Assembly: GCF_018069625.1 (NCBI RefSeq) | Contig: NZ_CP072941.1 | Span: 7,502,001-7,566,000 of the forward strand | Origin: Streptomyces yatensis | GTDB taxonomy: Bacteria; Actinomycetota; Actinomycetes; Streptomycetales; Streptomycetaceae | Direction: 5' to 3' | Length of the DNA stretch: 64,000 bases | Part shown: piece after piece, positions 28,590-36,223 of the stretch | Numbering within the stretch: the first letter of the stretch is position 1 | Layout of the letters: each line of letters starts with the position of its first letter | Made by a program: the position numbers and the translations under genes | The notes under the pieces: generated by a model | Told to the model about the DNA's origin: nothing | The model's database searches: none | The model's input: only the letters and a program-made list of their open reading frames with translations

Positions 28590-29570
28590 ATGGGCTGGAC
28601 GGTCCTCTACATCGCTTTCGGCGTCGTCGCGCTGTGGCTGCTGGGGGAGGTCCTCCTGCAGTACAAGGCGCGGCTGCGCTGGCGGCTGCTGGCCTTCGTC
28701 GGCTTTCTGGGCGTGGTCGTCGGCGTGCTGATCCCCTCGGTTCCGGTGATCGGGGTGGGGGCGATCGCCTTCGCCATAGGCCAGACGTATGTGACGCTCT
28801 CCTTCCGGCGCGGCTTCGCCGCGGGCTGGGCGCTGAGCGGCGGGCTGCCCGGGCTGCTCGGCCGCGAGGAGCGCGGCCCCCGGGTGGACGACGCGGACAA
28901 GGAGCCGATCCTCGAGGTGTCCGACCTGGAGGCGGTCCCGGCGGCGCAGCCGGAGCCGCCCACGTACCAGCCGCAGCCGCTGCCCGATGACACCGGCGAA
29001 TACGGCGTCTACGAGGAGCCGTCGGCCTTCACCCCGGCCGCGGGCGCGGGCGCGTACGGCGGCGAGGTGGCCGGTGGCTACAGCGCGTACGAGACGTACG
29101 GCGGCTACGGCTCGCAGCAGGACCACAGCCAGGGGCAGGGCCAGAACTACGGCCAGGACGTCTACGCGGACCAGATGGGCCAGGGCGGGCAGTACGGCTA
29201 CGGGAACGAGGCGTACGCGGCCTACGGACAGGACCCGTACGGCGGCGCCCAGCCCCAGGCCCAGCCCTATGAGCAGCAGGGTTACGACCAGCAGGGTTAC
29301 GGCCAGCAGCAGTACGCCGACCAGTACGCGGCCTACGGCCAGCAGGATCCGTACGGCGCCGGGGCCTATGGCGGCGACCACTGGGCGGCCGACGCCTCTT
29401 ACCCCTCGCCTGACCCGGCGTACGACGTGATGCAGTCCGGCGGGCCCTGGGTGCCGCAGCAGCGCGAAGGCGACGCCGCGCCCGCGCCGGACCAGCAGGC
29501 GTACCCGTACCAGCAGCAGCAACAGGGTCAGGGCTATCCCCAGGGCTTCGACGAGCAGTACCGCTACTGA
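28590..29570 (+). CDS. Membrane protein with long Tyr/Gln/Gly-rich tail
   Basis: A 326-residue protein of unknown function. Residues 1-85 contain three hydrophobic segments (VLYIAFGVVALWLLGEVLL, LLAFVGFLGVVVGVLI, VIGVGAIAFAIGQTYV). After an acidic linker, about residues 115-326 are a low-complexity region rich in Tyr, Gln, Gly, Ala and Pro with recurring YGQ, QQGYG and DPYGG motifs, ending DEQYRY. Such a tail is prion-like and may drive self-association. I chose ATG 28590 with GAGAGGGGC upstream; TTG 28575 is an alternative. It lies 46 bp after metF and is followed by a strong terminator, so the two may be co-transcribed. Confidence 0.8.
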   Translation: MGWTVLYIAFGVVALWLLGEVLLQYKARLRWRLLAFVGFLGVVVGVLIPSVPVIGVGAIAFAIGQTYVTLSFRRGFAAGWALSGGLPGLLGREERGPRVDDADKEPILEVSDLEAVPAAQPEPPTYQPQPLPDDTGEYGVYEEPSAFTPAAGAGAYGGEVAGGYSAYETYGGYGSQQDHSQGQGQNYGQDVYADQMGQGGQYGYGNEAYAAYGQDPYGGAQPQAQPYEQQGYDQQGYGQQQYADQYAAYGQQDPYGAGAYGGDHWAADASYPSPDPAYDVMQSGGPWVPQQREGDAAPAPDQQAYPYQQQQQGQGYPQGFDEQYRY

Positions 29571-29583
29571 GCCCCGCTGCCAG

Positions 29584-29612
29584 GTGAGCCCGCTCCCCGG
29601 GAGCGGGCTCAC
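29584..29612. terminator. Bidirectional terminator hairpin
   Basis: Perfect 14-bp arms GTGAGCCCGCTCCC and GGGAGCGGGCTCAC flank a single C (effective loop of 3 or more bases), followed by GCGTTTCC. It lies 13 bp after the membrane protein stop and 90 bp from the convergent FAD gene. Confidence 0.88.
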
Positions 29613-29702
29613 GCGTTTCCTGGGTGCTCCGGGTGCTCCGGGTGCCCCGGTGCCCTGAGAGCCGTAGGGGCCCTGGGAGTTCTGGGAGTTCTGGGAGCCG
29701 CT

Positions 29703-31262
29703 CTACTGGGAGCCGCGCCAGTCCTCGCCCTCGACGATCAGCCCGGCCACCAGCGCGCCCGACATCCCGGCGTGGGCGAGCCCGCCGCCCGGATGGGCCC
29801 AGCCGCCCGCCAGATACAGGCCCGGGAGCCGGGTGACATTGGCGGGCCGCAGAAACGCGCCGTCCGCCCCGGCGAGCACCGGGCCCGGCACGGCGCCGCC
29901 CCTGGCGCCCGTCTCCGCCCCGGTGTCGGCGGGTGTGCGGACCTCATGCCACAGCATCCGGTCCCGCAGCCCCGGTATCGCGGCCTCGGCGGCCGTGATC
30001 AGCCGCTGGGCGTCCTGCTCCGCCGCCGAGCCGTCCGTCCAGTCCACCGGGCCGTGCGGGGCGACGACGGCGGTAAGGGTGACGGCCTCGTGCTCCTCGT
30101 CCGGGCGGACCGTGGGGTCGTCCGGGCGCAGCACGGTGACCGTGGGGTGGGGGCAGGGCTCGCGGAGCCCGCTGCCGTCGCCGAAGACGGCATCCAACTC
30201 CGCCTCCCGGTCCGGGGCGTGGACCACGGTGCGGTGTGCGGTCTCCTCGGGGCGGGCGCCGCGCAGCGCCAGAAAGACGGTCAGCCGCCCCGGCGTGCCG
30301 CCGCCTACGCCGGGCTCCGGCCGCACGTCCCCCTCCCGCCAGGGCGCCTGTCCGCCGAGCAGCGGGGGCAGCAGGGCGGGGTCGATGCCCGAGACCACCG
30401 CGTCGGCCTCCGCGACGGTGCCGTCGGCCAGCTCCACGCCCGCCGCGCGGCCGTCCTTCTCCACGATGCCGGTGACCTCGGCGTCGAAGTGGAACTCGAC
30501 CTTCCGCTGGCGGCAGCGCTCATGCAGGGCATCGGCCAGCGCCCGCATGCCCCCGCGCACATACCAGGTGCCGAACGTCTGCTCGACATAGGGCAGTACG
30601 GTGGCCGCGGCGGGGGCGGAGCGCGGGTCGAGGCCGTGCGCCAGCGCATGGCTCTCCAGAAGGGCCCCGGCCCGCGGATCCTTCAGCTCACGGCGGGCCA
30701 CGGCGGCGAGCGTGGGCGGACCGTCGGCGCCGCCCCGGCCGAACAGCCCGCCGAGCCGCCCGCGGCGCCGCACGGGGGCGGCCGGATAGGGATCGCGGCC
30801 CAGGACCCGCCAGTCGGCGCGCAGCGGCTCCTCCAGGAGCGGTCTGCGGGTGGCGTCCCACACCTCACGCGCCCGGTTGACCAGATCGCTCCAGCGCTCG
30901 CCCGCGCCCGCGCCGAAGGCGCCGTCCAGCGCCTGGAGCACCCCGGCCCGGGAGGCATTGGGCAGCCGGACATCCGTCCCGTCGGCGAAAAGATGGCGGC
31001 TCGCCGGGTCGACCTGGATGAGCTCGACGCTCTGCTCCAGGGTCTGCTTGCCGGTCTTCACGAACAGATCCCGGTAGACGGCGGGCAGGTGCAGCAGCCC
31101 CGGGCCGGTGTCGAAACGGAATCCGTCCCGCGCGAAGCGGCCGACCCCGCCGCCATGGGTCCGCCCGCGCTCGTACACCACCACCCGGTGGCCCGCCACG
31201 GCCAGCCGGGCGGCCGCCGCCATGGCGCCCATCCCGGAGCCGATCACCACAATCCGTGCCAT
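29703..31262 (-). CDS. CrtI/phytoene-desaturase-like FAD oxidoreductase
   Basis: A 519-residue flavoprotein of the NAD(P)/FAD-dependent CrtI/carotenoid isomerase-like family. It has an N-terminal ARIVVIGSGMGAMAAAARLA dinucleotide motif, FDTGPGLLHLP, a YVRGGMRALADAL substrate segment, ADAVVSGIDPALL, and the C-terminal LYLAGGWAHPGGGLAHAGMSG. No carotenoid genes (crtB, crtE) are nearby, so the substrate is unknown. I chose ATG 31262; ATAAAGT lies 7-13 bases upstream as a possible -10, so translation may be leaderless. A perfect MacR-type operator lies 66-81 bp upstream, which suggests control by MacRS. Confidence 0.85.
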   Translation of the reverse strand: MARIVVIGSGMGAMAAAARLAVAGHRVVVYERGRTHGGGVGRFARDGFRFDTGPGLLHLPAVYRDLFVKTGKQTLEQSVELIQVDPASRHLFADGTDVRLPNASRAGVLQALDGAFGAGAGERWSDLVNRAREVWDATRRPLLEEPLRADWRVLGRDPYPAAPVRRRGRLGGLFGRGGADGPPTLAAVARRELKDPRAGALLESHALAHGLDPRSAPAAATVLPYVEQTFGTWYVRGGMRALADALHERCRQRKVEFHFDAEVTGIVEKDGRAAGVELADGTVAEADAVVSGIDPALLPPLLGGQAPWREGDVRPEPGVGGGTPGRLTVFLALRGARPEETAHRTVVHAPDREAELDAVFGDGSGLREPCPHPTVTVLRPDDPTVRPDEEHEAVTLTAVVAPHGPVDWTDGSAAEQDAQRLITAAEAAIPGLRDRMLWHEVRTPADTGAETGARGGAVPGPVLAGADGAFLRPANVTRLPGLYLAGGWAHPGGGLAHAGMSGALVAGLIVEGEDWRGSQ

Positions 31263-31327
31263 GACCGCGACTTTATCCGCCCCCACCGACAGCCGGGCCA
31301 CCGCGCCTGGGCACGAGCGCCCAGACC

Positions 31328-31343
31328 TGAGTACGCGTACTCA
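31328..31343 (-). promoter_or_regulatory. MacR-type operator
   Basis: TGAGTACGCGTACTCA is a perfect 16-nt palindrome and matches, at every specified base, the MacR consensus I recall from S. coelicolor (TGAGTACnnGTACTCA). It lies 66 bp upstream of the CrtI-like gene. A further TGAGTA half-site occurs at 31354-31359. Confidence 0.75.
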
Positions 31344-31540
31344 GCCGAGGAGATGAGTAGTCGCGCGGATGGGCCGCCACCTGCTCGGACGGGAGAGTGG
31401 TGCATACGGAAGGGCCGCGCGCCGGACCGCCGGCACGGGGCGGCGGAACGGCGCGGCGGCCCGGACGAAAGGTGGGAGTCACCGGGAGTCTCCTGAACCA
31501 GGAGCCTCCAACGGGGGAAGTACGGGGGAGTTACGGGGGG

Positions 31541-31591
31541 AGGCGCTGTTCCGGTCAGGTCGACGAGAGTCGATCTGCCGGAACAGCGCCT
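31541..31591. terminator. Long imperfect hairpin between FAD and TetR genes
   Basis: The arms AGGCGCTGTTCCGG (31541-31554) and CCGGAACAGCGCCT (31578-31591) pair perfectly, and the inner bases (AGGTCGAC and GTCGATCT) extend the stem to a GAGA loop. It lies 62 bp after the TetR gene stop and is probably its terminator. The rest of 31263-31653 holds the MacR-type operator and ACGGGGGAG-type direct repeats, but no gene. Confidence 0.65.
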
Positions 31592-31653
31592 TCTACGTGT
31601 GTCCGGGGGAGTCGATCCGCCCGCCAGGCCGGGCCATCCGGAGGCGCGGTCGG

Positions 31654-32274
31654 CTATCCGGAGGCCACGGTCCCGCCGACGCGGCCCTGCAGCAGCCGCG
31701 ACAGCGCCGCGTGCACATCCTCCAGCGACCGCTCCGGCTGATAGGACTGCCAGTCCAGAGCGGCCACCAGCACCATCCCGAACAGCGCCGACGCCGTCAG
31801 CGGGATGTCGATCTCCCCGCTGAACTCCTGCGCGGCCACCCCGGCCCGCAGCTCGGCCTCGATCACCGCTATGGCCCGCTGCCGGACCATCATCAAGGTG
31901 GACTGCCAGGCGCGGTTGGTGCGCCACAGCTCGGCCACGTACAGCTGGGTCAGCGACGGATAGCGGGAGATGAAGTCCAGCCCGGCCCGGACCATGGCGT
32001 CCAGCGCGTCCACATGGCTGCCGCCGCGCTCGGCGTTCTCGTCGGCGGCGCTCTGCAGGGATGCGGTCAGCAGCTCGATGCCGTGCTGCAGCAGCTCCTC
32101 GAAGAGCACGGTCTTACTGGCGAAGTTGTAGTAGACCGTGCCCTTGGCCACCCCGGCCCGCTCGGCGATCTCGTCCACTGTGGTGGAGGAGAAGCCCTGT
32201 TCGGCGATGAGGGTCACCGCCGCCTCGAAGAGTTTCTGGCGTGTGGCCTGGCGGCGCGTGCTGCTGCTGTCCAT
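31654..32274 (-). CDS. TetR family repressor
   Basis: A 206-residue TetR-type regulator. The N-terminal helix-turn-helix is clear (RQKLFEAAVTLIAEQGFSSTTVDEIAERAGVAKGTVYYNFASKTVLFEELL), followed by an all-helical ligand domain. ATG 32274 is 36 bp downstream of the YhgE gene stop, and both follow the ABC ATPase gene on the same strand, so the three form one operon. The palindrome at 35257-35270 in front of the operon is the likely operator, giving autoregulation. The ligand is probably a toxic or envelope-active compound, by analogy with YhgE/Pip partners. Confidence 0.88.
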   Translation of the reverse strand: MDSSSTRRQATRQKLFEAAVTLIAEQGFSSTTVDEIAERAGVAKGTVYYNFASKTVLFEELLQHGIELLTASLQSAADENAERGGSHVDALDAMVRAGLDFISRYPSLTQLYVAELWRTNRAWQSTLMMVRQRAIAVIEAELRAGVAAQEFSGEIDIPLTASALFGMVLVAALDWQSYQPERSLEDVHAALSRLLQGRVGGTVASG

Positions 32275-32309
32275 GGCGCCGATTCTGCCCGTTGTTGATG
32301 TTATGCCGC

Positions 32310-34394
32310 TCACAGGCTCAGCTCCGGATGCAGCCGGTCCACCGACCATACCTGCCGCCGCCGCGCCGACCACGCGGTGAGCGCCAGGGCCGCCGCGCTG
32401 AATCCCAGGAGCACCCCACAGGCCAGCCAGACCGGGCCGAGCCCGCCGCCGGTGATGAGCCGGCGCAGCCCGTCCACCACGTAGGTCATGGGCAGGAAGG
32501 GATGGATGGCGTTGAAGAAGCGCGGACTGGTCTGCACCGGATAGGTGCCGCCCGCCGAGGTCAGCTGGAGCATCAGCAGGGCCAGCACCAGGATCCGGCC
32601 GGCCGGTCCGAAGCGGGCGTTCAGCCACTGCACGATCGCCGCGAAACAGGCCGTGACCAGCATCAGGAAGCCGAGGGTGCCCGCGGCCCGCACCATCTGC
32701 AGGCCGATCGCCCAGTGCAACACCGCCATCAGGGCCAGCGTCTGGAACACACCGATCGCGGCGACCGGCAGCCAGCCCGCGAACGCGATCCGCCAGGAGG
32801 AGGCACCCACCGCGAGCGCGCGTTTGTTCAGCGGCTGGATCAGCATGTAGGCCACCATCGCGCCGACCCACAGGGAGAGCGGGATGAAGTACGGGGCGAA
32901 ACCGGTGCCGTAGTTGGGCGCCTTGTGCAGCGCCTGGTTGACCAGCCGCACCGGATCCGCCATCACCTCGGTCCGGGCGTCCCGGTCCTGCTTGCCGTAG
33001 TCGGGGATCTTGTCGGCCCCGTCGTGCAGCCCGCCGGAGAGCTTGCCCGAGCCGTCCACGAGCCGGAACATCCCGCCGCCCAGGGTGTCCGCGCCGCCGC
33101 GCGCCTTACCGACGCCGCTGTCGAGGTCGGAGGCGCCGGTCTTGGCGGTGCTCAGCCCGGTGTGCAGGGTTCCGGCGCCCTTGGCGACCTTGTGCGCCCC
33201 GGAGTTGAGGGCGTTGACCTTCCGTACGGCGGTGTCGAGGTCGGTGCCCAGGTGCGGGGCGTTCCGCGCGAGCCAGAGCGCCTGGTCGTGCAGATCGTCC
33301 AGATGGCCGCCGAGGGCGTCGAGTTGGGTGGTGTGGTCCTGGACCAGCTTGTTGACGTCCTCGGCCACATCGGCGGCGGTGTCGGCCGCCGCCACCGACT
33401 TCTTGAGCGCGGGACAGTCCGGGTCGGCGGGCACCGCCCCCTCGCAGCGGGTCCGGTAGTCGGCGGCGAGGTCGTCGGACGCCTTACGGGCCCTGGTGGC
33501 CGCCGTGGCGGTCGTCTCGGGCAGGGTGTCGAGGCTGTCGGACGCCTTCTGGGAGGCGTCGGCGACCAGTTGGGAGACGTCCCCGATCTCCTTGCCGTGC
33601 TCCTTGAGGAACGGGCGCACCTTGGCCGCCACGTCGTTGACCTTGTCGGACAGCGACTGGGTGCCGTCGGCGACTCCGCCCGCGCCGGTCTTGAGCGTCC
33701 CGGAGCCCTGGTAGAGCGTGCCGAGCCCGGACTTCAGATCGCGGCTGCCCTCCTTGGCCTTGGCCAGGCCCTTGGCGAGGTCGTCCGCGCCCTTCTTGGC
33801 CTTGCCGATGCCCTTACCGAGCTTGTCGGCGCTCTTGGCGGCCTTCTCCGTCTCGCCGTGGATATCGGCGAAGGAGATGAAGATGTTGTCGTAGAAGCCG
33901 CGGGACGCCTTGGTGGAGGCCGCGGCGCGCACCTCGGAGAAGACCGAGCGGGAGATCTGGCCGACGATGTAGTTGTTGGCGTCGTTGGTGCGCACCTTGA
34001 GGGCGCCGGTCTCCGGGGACTTGCCGGAACTGGTGGCGATCTGCCGGCTGAAGTCCGAGGGCACGGTCAGCGAGAGGTAGTACGTGCCGTTCGCGACGCC
34101 CTTACGGGCCTCGGCGGCGCTCGTGCGGTGCCAGTCGAAGGTCTTGCTGTCGAGCAGCTTGCCGCTGATGTCGTCGCCCGCGGTGAGGCGGTCGCCCTTC
34201 ACGGTGGCGCCGGTGTCCGAGTTGACGAGGGCGACCGGGATCTTGTCCAGCTTGCCGTACGGGTCCCAGAAGGACCACAGGTACAGCGCACCGTAGAGCA
34301 GCGGCAGCAGGAGCAGGGCGGCCAGCGCCGCCCGTGGCAGCTTCCCCCTCCCGAACCGCTTCAGCTCAAGCGCGGCGAGTTTCGGCGAGCGCAT
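32310..34394 (-). CDS. YhgE/Pip domain membrane protein (ABC-2 type)
   Basis: A 694-residue membrane protein of the YhgE/Pip family, related to phage infection proteins and to ESX-associated or ABC-2 exporters. One N-terminal membrane helix (ALAALLLLPLLYGALYLWSFW) is followed by a YhgE N-terminal domain (KIPVALVNSDTGA). A long extracytoplasmic helical region of about 350 residues comes next, with repeated GxGxLxxG and SGxGTLxxG motifs, and five or six C-terminal membrane segments close it. ATG 34394 overlaps the end of the ABC ATPase gene by 29 bp, indicating coupling. It probably exports a lipid or amphiphile together with the upstream ATPase. Confidence 0.88.
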   Translation of the reverse strand: MRSPKLAALELKRFGRGKLPRAALAALLLLPLLYGALYLWSFWDPYGKLDKIPVALVNSDTGATVKGDRLTAGDDISGKLLDSKTFDWHRTSAAEARKGVANGTYYLSLTVPSDFSRQIATSSGKSPETGALKVRTNDANNYIVGQISRSVFSEVRAAASTKASRGFYDNIFISFADIHGETEKAAKSADKLGKGIGKAKKGADDLAKGLAKAKEGSRDLKSGLGTLYQGSGTLKTGAGGVADGTQSLSDKVNDVAAKVRPFLKEHGKEIGDVSQLVADASQKASDSLDTLPETTATAATRARKASDDLAADYRTRCEGAVPADPDCPALKKSVAAADTAADVAEDVNKLVQDHTTQLDALGGHLDDLHDQALWLARNAPHLGTDLDTAVRKVNALNSGAHKVAKGAGTLHTGLSTAKTGASDLDSGVGKARGGADTLGGGMFRLVDGSGKLSGGLHDGADKIPDYGKQDRDARTEVMADPVRLVNQALHKAPNYGTGFAPYFIPLSLWVGAMVAYMLIQPLNKRALAVGASSWRIAFAGWLPVAAIGVFQTLALMAVLHWAIGLQMVRAAGTLGFLMLVTACFAAIVQWLNARFGPAGRILVLALLMLQLTSAGGTYPVQTSPRFFNAIHPFLPMTYVVDGLRRLITGGGLGPVWLACGVLLGFSAAALALTAWSARRRQVWSVDRLHPELSL

Positions 34395-35232
34395 CCGCCG
34401 CCCCCTTCTCGTTCTCGTCGGGTCCGGCCCCGTGGGCGGCTTCGTGGGCGGCCTCGTCGGCGGAGGGAGTGCCGGAGGTGTCCGCGTCGGCCTCATGGCT
34501 CTTCCGGCTCTCTTCGGCCGGGCTCTTCCGCGCGGTGCGGACCACGACCGCGTCGGCCGGAGCCTGGCTGCACACCGCGAGGACCGTGGTGCCGCCCTCC
34601 GCGATCTCCCGCAGCAGCGCCCAGGCGCGCTTGCGTTCGGTGTCCGAGAGCTTCATGTCGGCATCGTCGACGGCCAGCAGCCGCGGCCGGGCGATGAGCG
34701 CCAGCGCGATCGACAGCCGCAGCGCCTCCAGCCGCTCCAGGTCCCGTACGGCCGTACGCGGCCCCTTGGGCAGCGTGTCGAGGTCCAGCCCGGCGGCCGT
34801 GAGGGCCGCGTCGATCCCGGCCCGGGACGCGGCGGCCCGCTCACGGCGCGGGCGCAGCAGCCCGCGCGGGGAGTCGGCGAACCGGCGCCGCAGCAGGGCC
34901 CGCTCCCGCAGATGCTCGGCGACCGTGAGTACCGGATCGAGCTCGCTGACGCCCGGTACGTGCGCGAGCGCGCTGAACCGGCGTATGCGCGCCATCTGTT
35001 GGGGAACCCGGAAGCCCCCGACCGCGCCGTGTCCCTCGGTGGGGCGCATCCGGCCGGTGAGCGTCAGCAGCAGGGAGGTGCGGCCCGAGCCGGACGGGCC
35101 CTCGATCGCGATCAGCGCACCGGAGTCGGCGGCGATGCCGGCACCGCGGAACGCCCAGCCGTGCGACCCCCTGACGCCGAGCCCCTCGGCCGTCACCGCC
35201 GCCCCGGTCTCCGCTTCTGGGGTGCCCCCCAC
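34366..35232 (-). CDS. Degenerate ABC transporter ATP-binding protein
   Basis: About 288 residues with an ABC ATPase fold but weak motifs. Walker A reads GPSGSGRTS, with Arg51 in place of the invariant Lys. The LSGGQ signature is replaced by VRDLERLEALRLS, and Walker B ends LLAVDDADMK with Asp where the catalytic Glu belongs. A charged, His/Ala/Glu-rich tail follows. It may bind ATP without normal hydrolysis or act structurally with the YhgE protein encoded next. GTG 35232 has GGAAG 8 bases upstream; ATG 35238 and GTG 35241 are alternatives. A TetR-type palindrome lies 25 bp further upstream. Confidence 0.78.
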   Translation of the reverse strand: MGGTPEAETGAAVTAEGLGVRGSHGWAFRGAGIAADSGALIAIEGPSGSGRTSLLLTLTGRMRPTEGHGAVGGFRVPQQMARIRRFSALAHVPGVSELDPVLTVAEHLRERALLRRRFADSPRGLLRPRRERAAASRAGIDAALTAAGLDLDTLPKGPRTAVRDLERLEALRLSIALALIARPRLLAVDDADMKLSDTERKRAWALLREIAEGGTTVLAVCSQAPADAVVVRTARKSPAEESRKSHEADADTSGTPSADEAAHEAAHGAGPDENEKGAADALAETRRA

Positions 35233-35256
35233 GCACATCACTTCCTTGATTTTTGA

Positions 35257-35270
35257 ACTGACTGGTCAGT
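35257..35270. promoter_or_regulatory. TetR-type palindromic operator
   Basis: ACTGACTGGTCAGT has perfect 6-bp arms (ACTGAC and GTCAGT) around TG. It sits in an A/T-rich stretch (TTTTTGA to GCAAAAACA), rare in this G+C-rich DNA, just upstream of the ABC-YhgE-TetR operon. It is the likely autoregulatory site of the TetR protein encoded at 31654-32274. The divergent HEPN-like gene could also be affected. Confidence 0.65.
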
Positions 35271-35424
35271 GCAAAAACAAGTATGGGTCATGGCGGGGCC
35301 AGACGGGGCGGCGGGGTCGTTCGCGCTGGTCAGAGCCGATTGTCAGTGGTGTGCCCCACGATGGCCCCATACGGCGGTCGCTCTACCACACGACCGGCCG
35401 CCACGCGACGACAGGAGGTTCGTC

Positions 35425-35958
35425 ATGGCCAGTACCGCCGCAGCGCGCCGGCACCGTGCCGCCGCCCCTGCCCCCTCGTTGACCGGCCCCGCGACCGATG
35501 TCCACCCCGTGCTGCGCCGCGCGTCCGCCCCGCCCGCTGCCGCCGGTCTGCTCACCCAGGCCCATCAGGGTCTGGAAGAGGCCGCCGCGCTCGAGACCGC
35601 CAACGAGCGCTTCGCGACCGCACATCTGGCCGCCCTGCGCACAGCCGCCGCCGTGCTCGCCGTGCGCGGCCGCCCCGAGCCCACCGCGCGCCGCCGCGCC
35701 CGGATCCGCAGCGCCTGGGAGGTCTTGCCGGAGGTCGCTCCCGAACTGGCCGAGTGGAGCGCGCTGTTCGCCTCCGGCGCCGAGCGCCGGGCCCGCGCCG
35801 AGGCGGGGATACAGGGCGCCGCGAGCCGGCGGGACGCGGACGATCTGCTGCGTGCCACCGCGATGTTCCTGCGGCTGGTGGAGCGGATGCTGATGCTCCA
35901 GCCGACCCTGCCCCACCAGGCCCCGCCGGGCGACGAGCCGGGCCCGCCGGGAGCGTGA
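35425..35958 (+). CDS. SAV_6107-type HEPN family protein
   Basis: A 177-residue mostly helical protein that resembles the SAV_6107-type HEPN family of actinomycetes. The first 35 residues are Ala/Arg/Pro-rich and probably disordered, and about residues 40-165 form the helical core. It contains an R-x4-H pattern (Arg62 to His67 in ERFATAH) reminiscent of the HEPN RNase motif, though it lies earlier than usual, so nuclease activity is uncertain. AGGAGG is 6 bases before ATG 35425. It is divergent from the ABC operon. No MNT-type nucleotidyltransferase partner is adjacent. Confidence 0.7.
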   Translation: MASTAAARRHRAAAPAPSLTGPATDVHPVLRRASAPPAAAGLLTQAHQGLEEAAALETANERFATAHLAALRTAAAVLAVRGRPEPTARRRARIRSAWEVLPEVAPELAEWSALFASGAERRARAEAGIQGAASRRDADDLLRATAMFLRLVERMLMLQPTLPHQAPPGDEPGPPGA

Positions 35959-36223
35959 GAGCCGGGAAGCGCGAGAGGTGGCCCGGTGACCGCCCCGGCG
36001 CGGCCCGGTGTCCGCCGGGGCGCGGTGCGGCATCGGCTCGAGCGCCGTTCGGTATCCGCTCGGGCCCCGGCCGCTGTCCGTCCGGTATCCGCCGCGGGCC
36101 CGTGGGGCCGGCGGCCTCGGCGCACCCCGCCCCATGGAGGCAATAGGCTGGGACCGCCGACGTCAGTAAGTCGTCGTCACCGCCTCCGGGCGGTGGCGGC
36201 ACCGCGCCGAGGAGCCACCCGCC

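Noticed and set aside
31397..31741. Possible small gene in the gap before the TetR gene
   Set aside because: There is no Shine-Dalgarno or family resemblance, and the frame runs through the long hairpin at 31541-31591 and into the antisense of the TetR gene.
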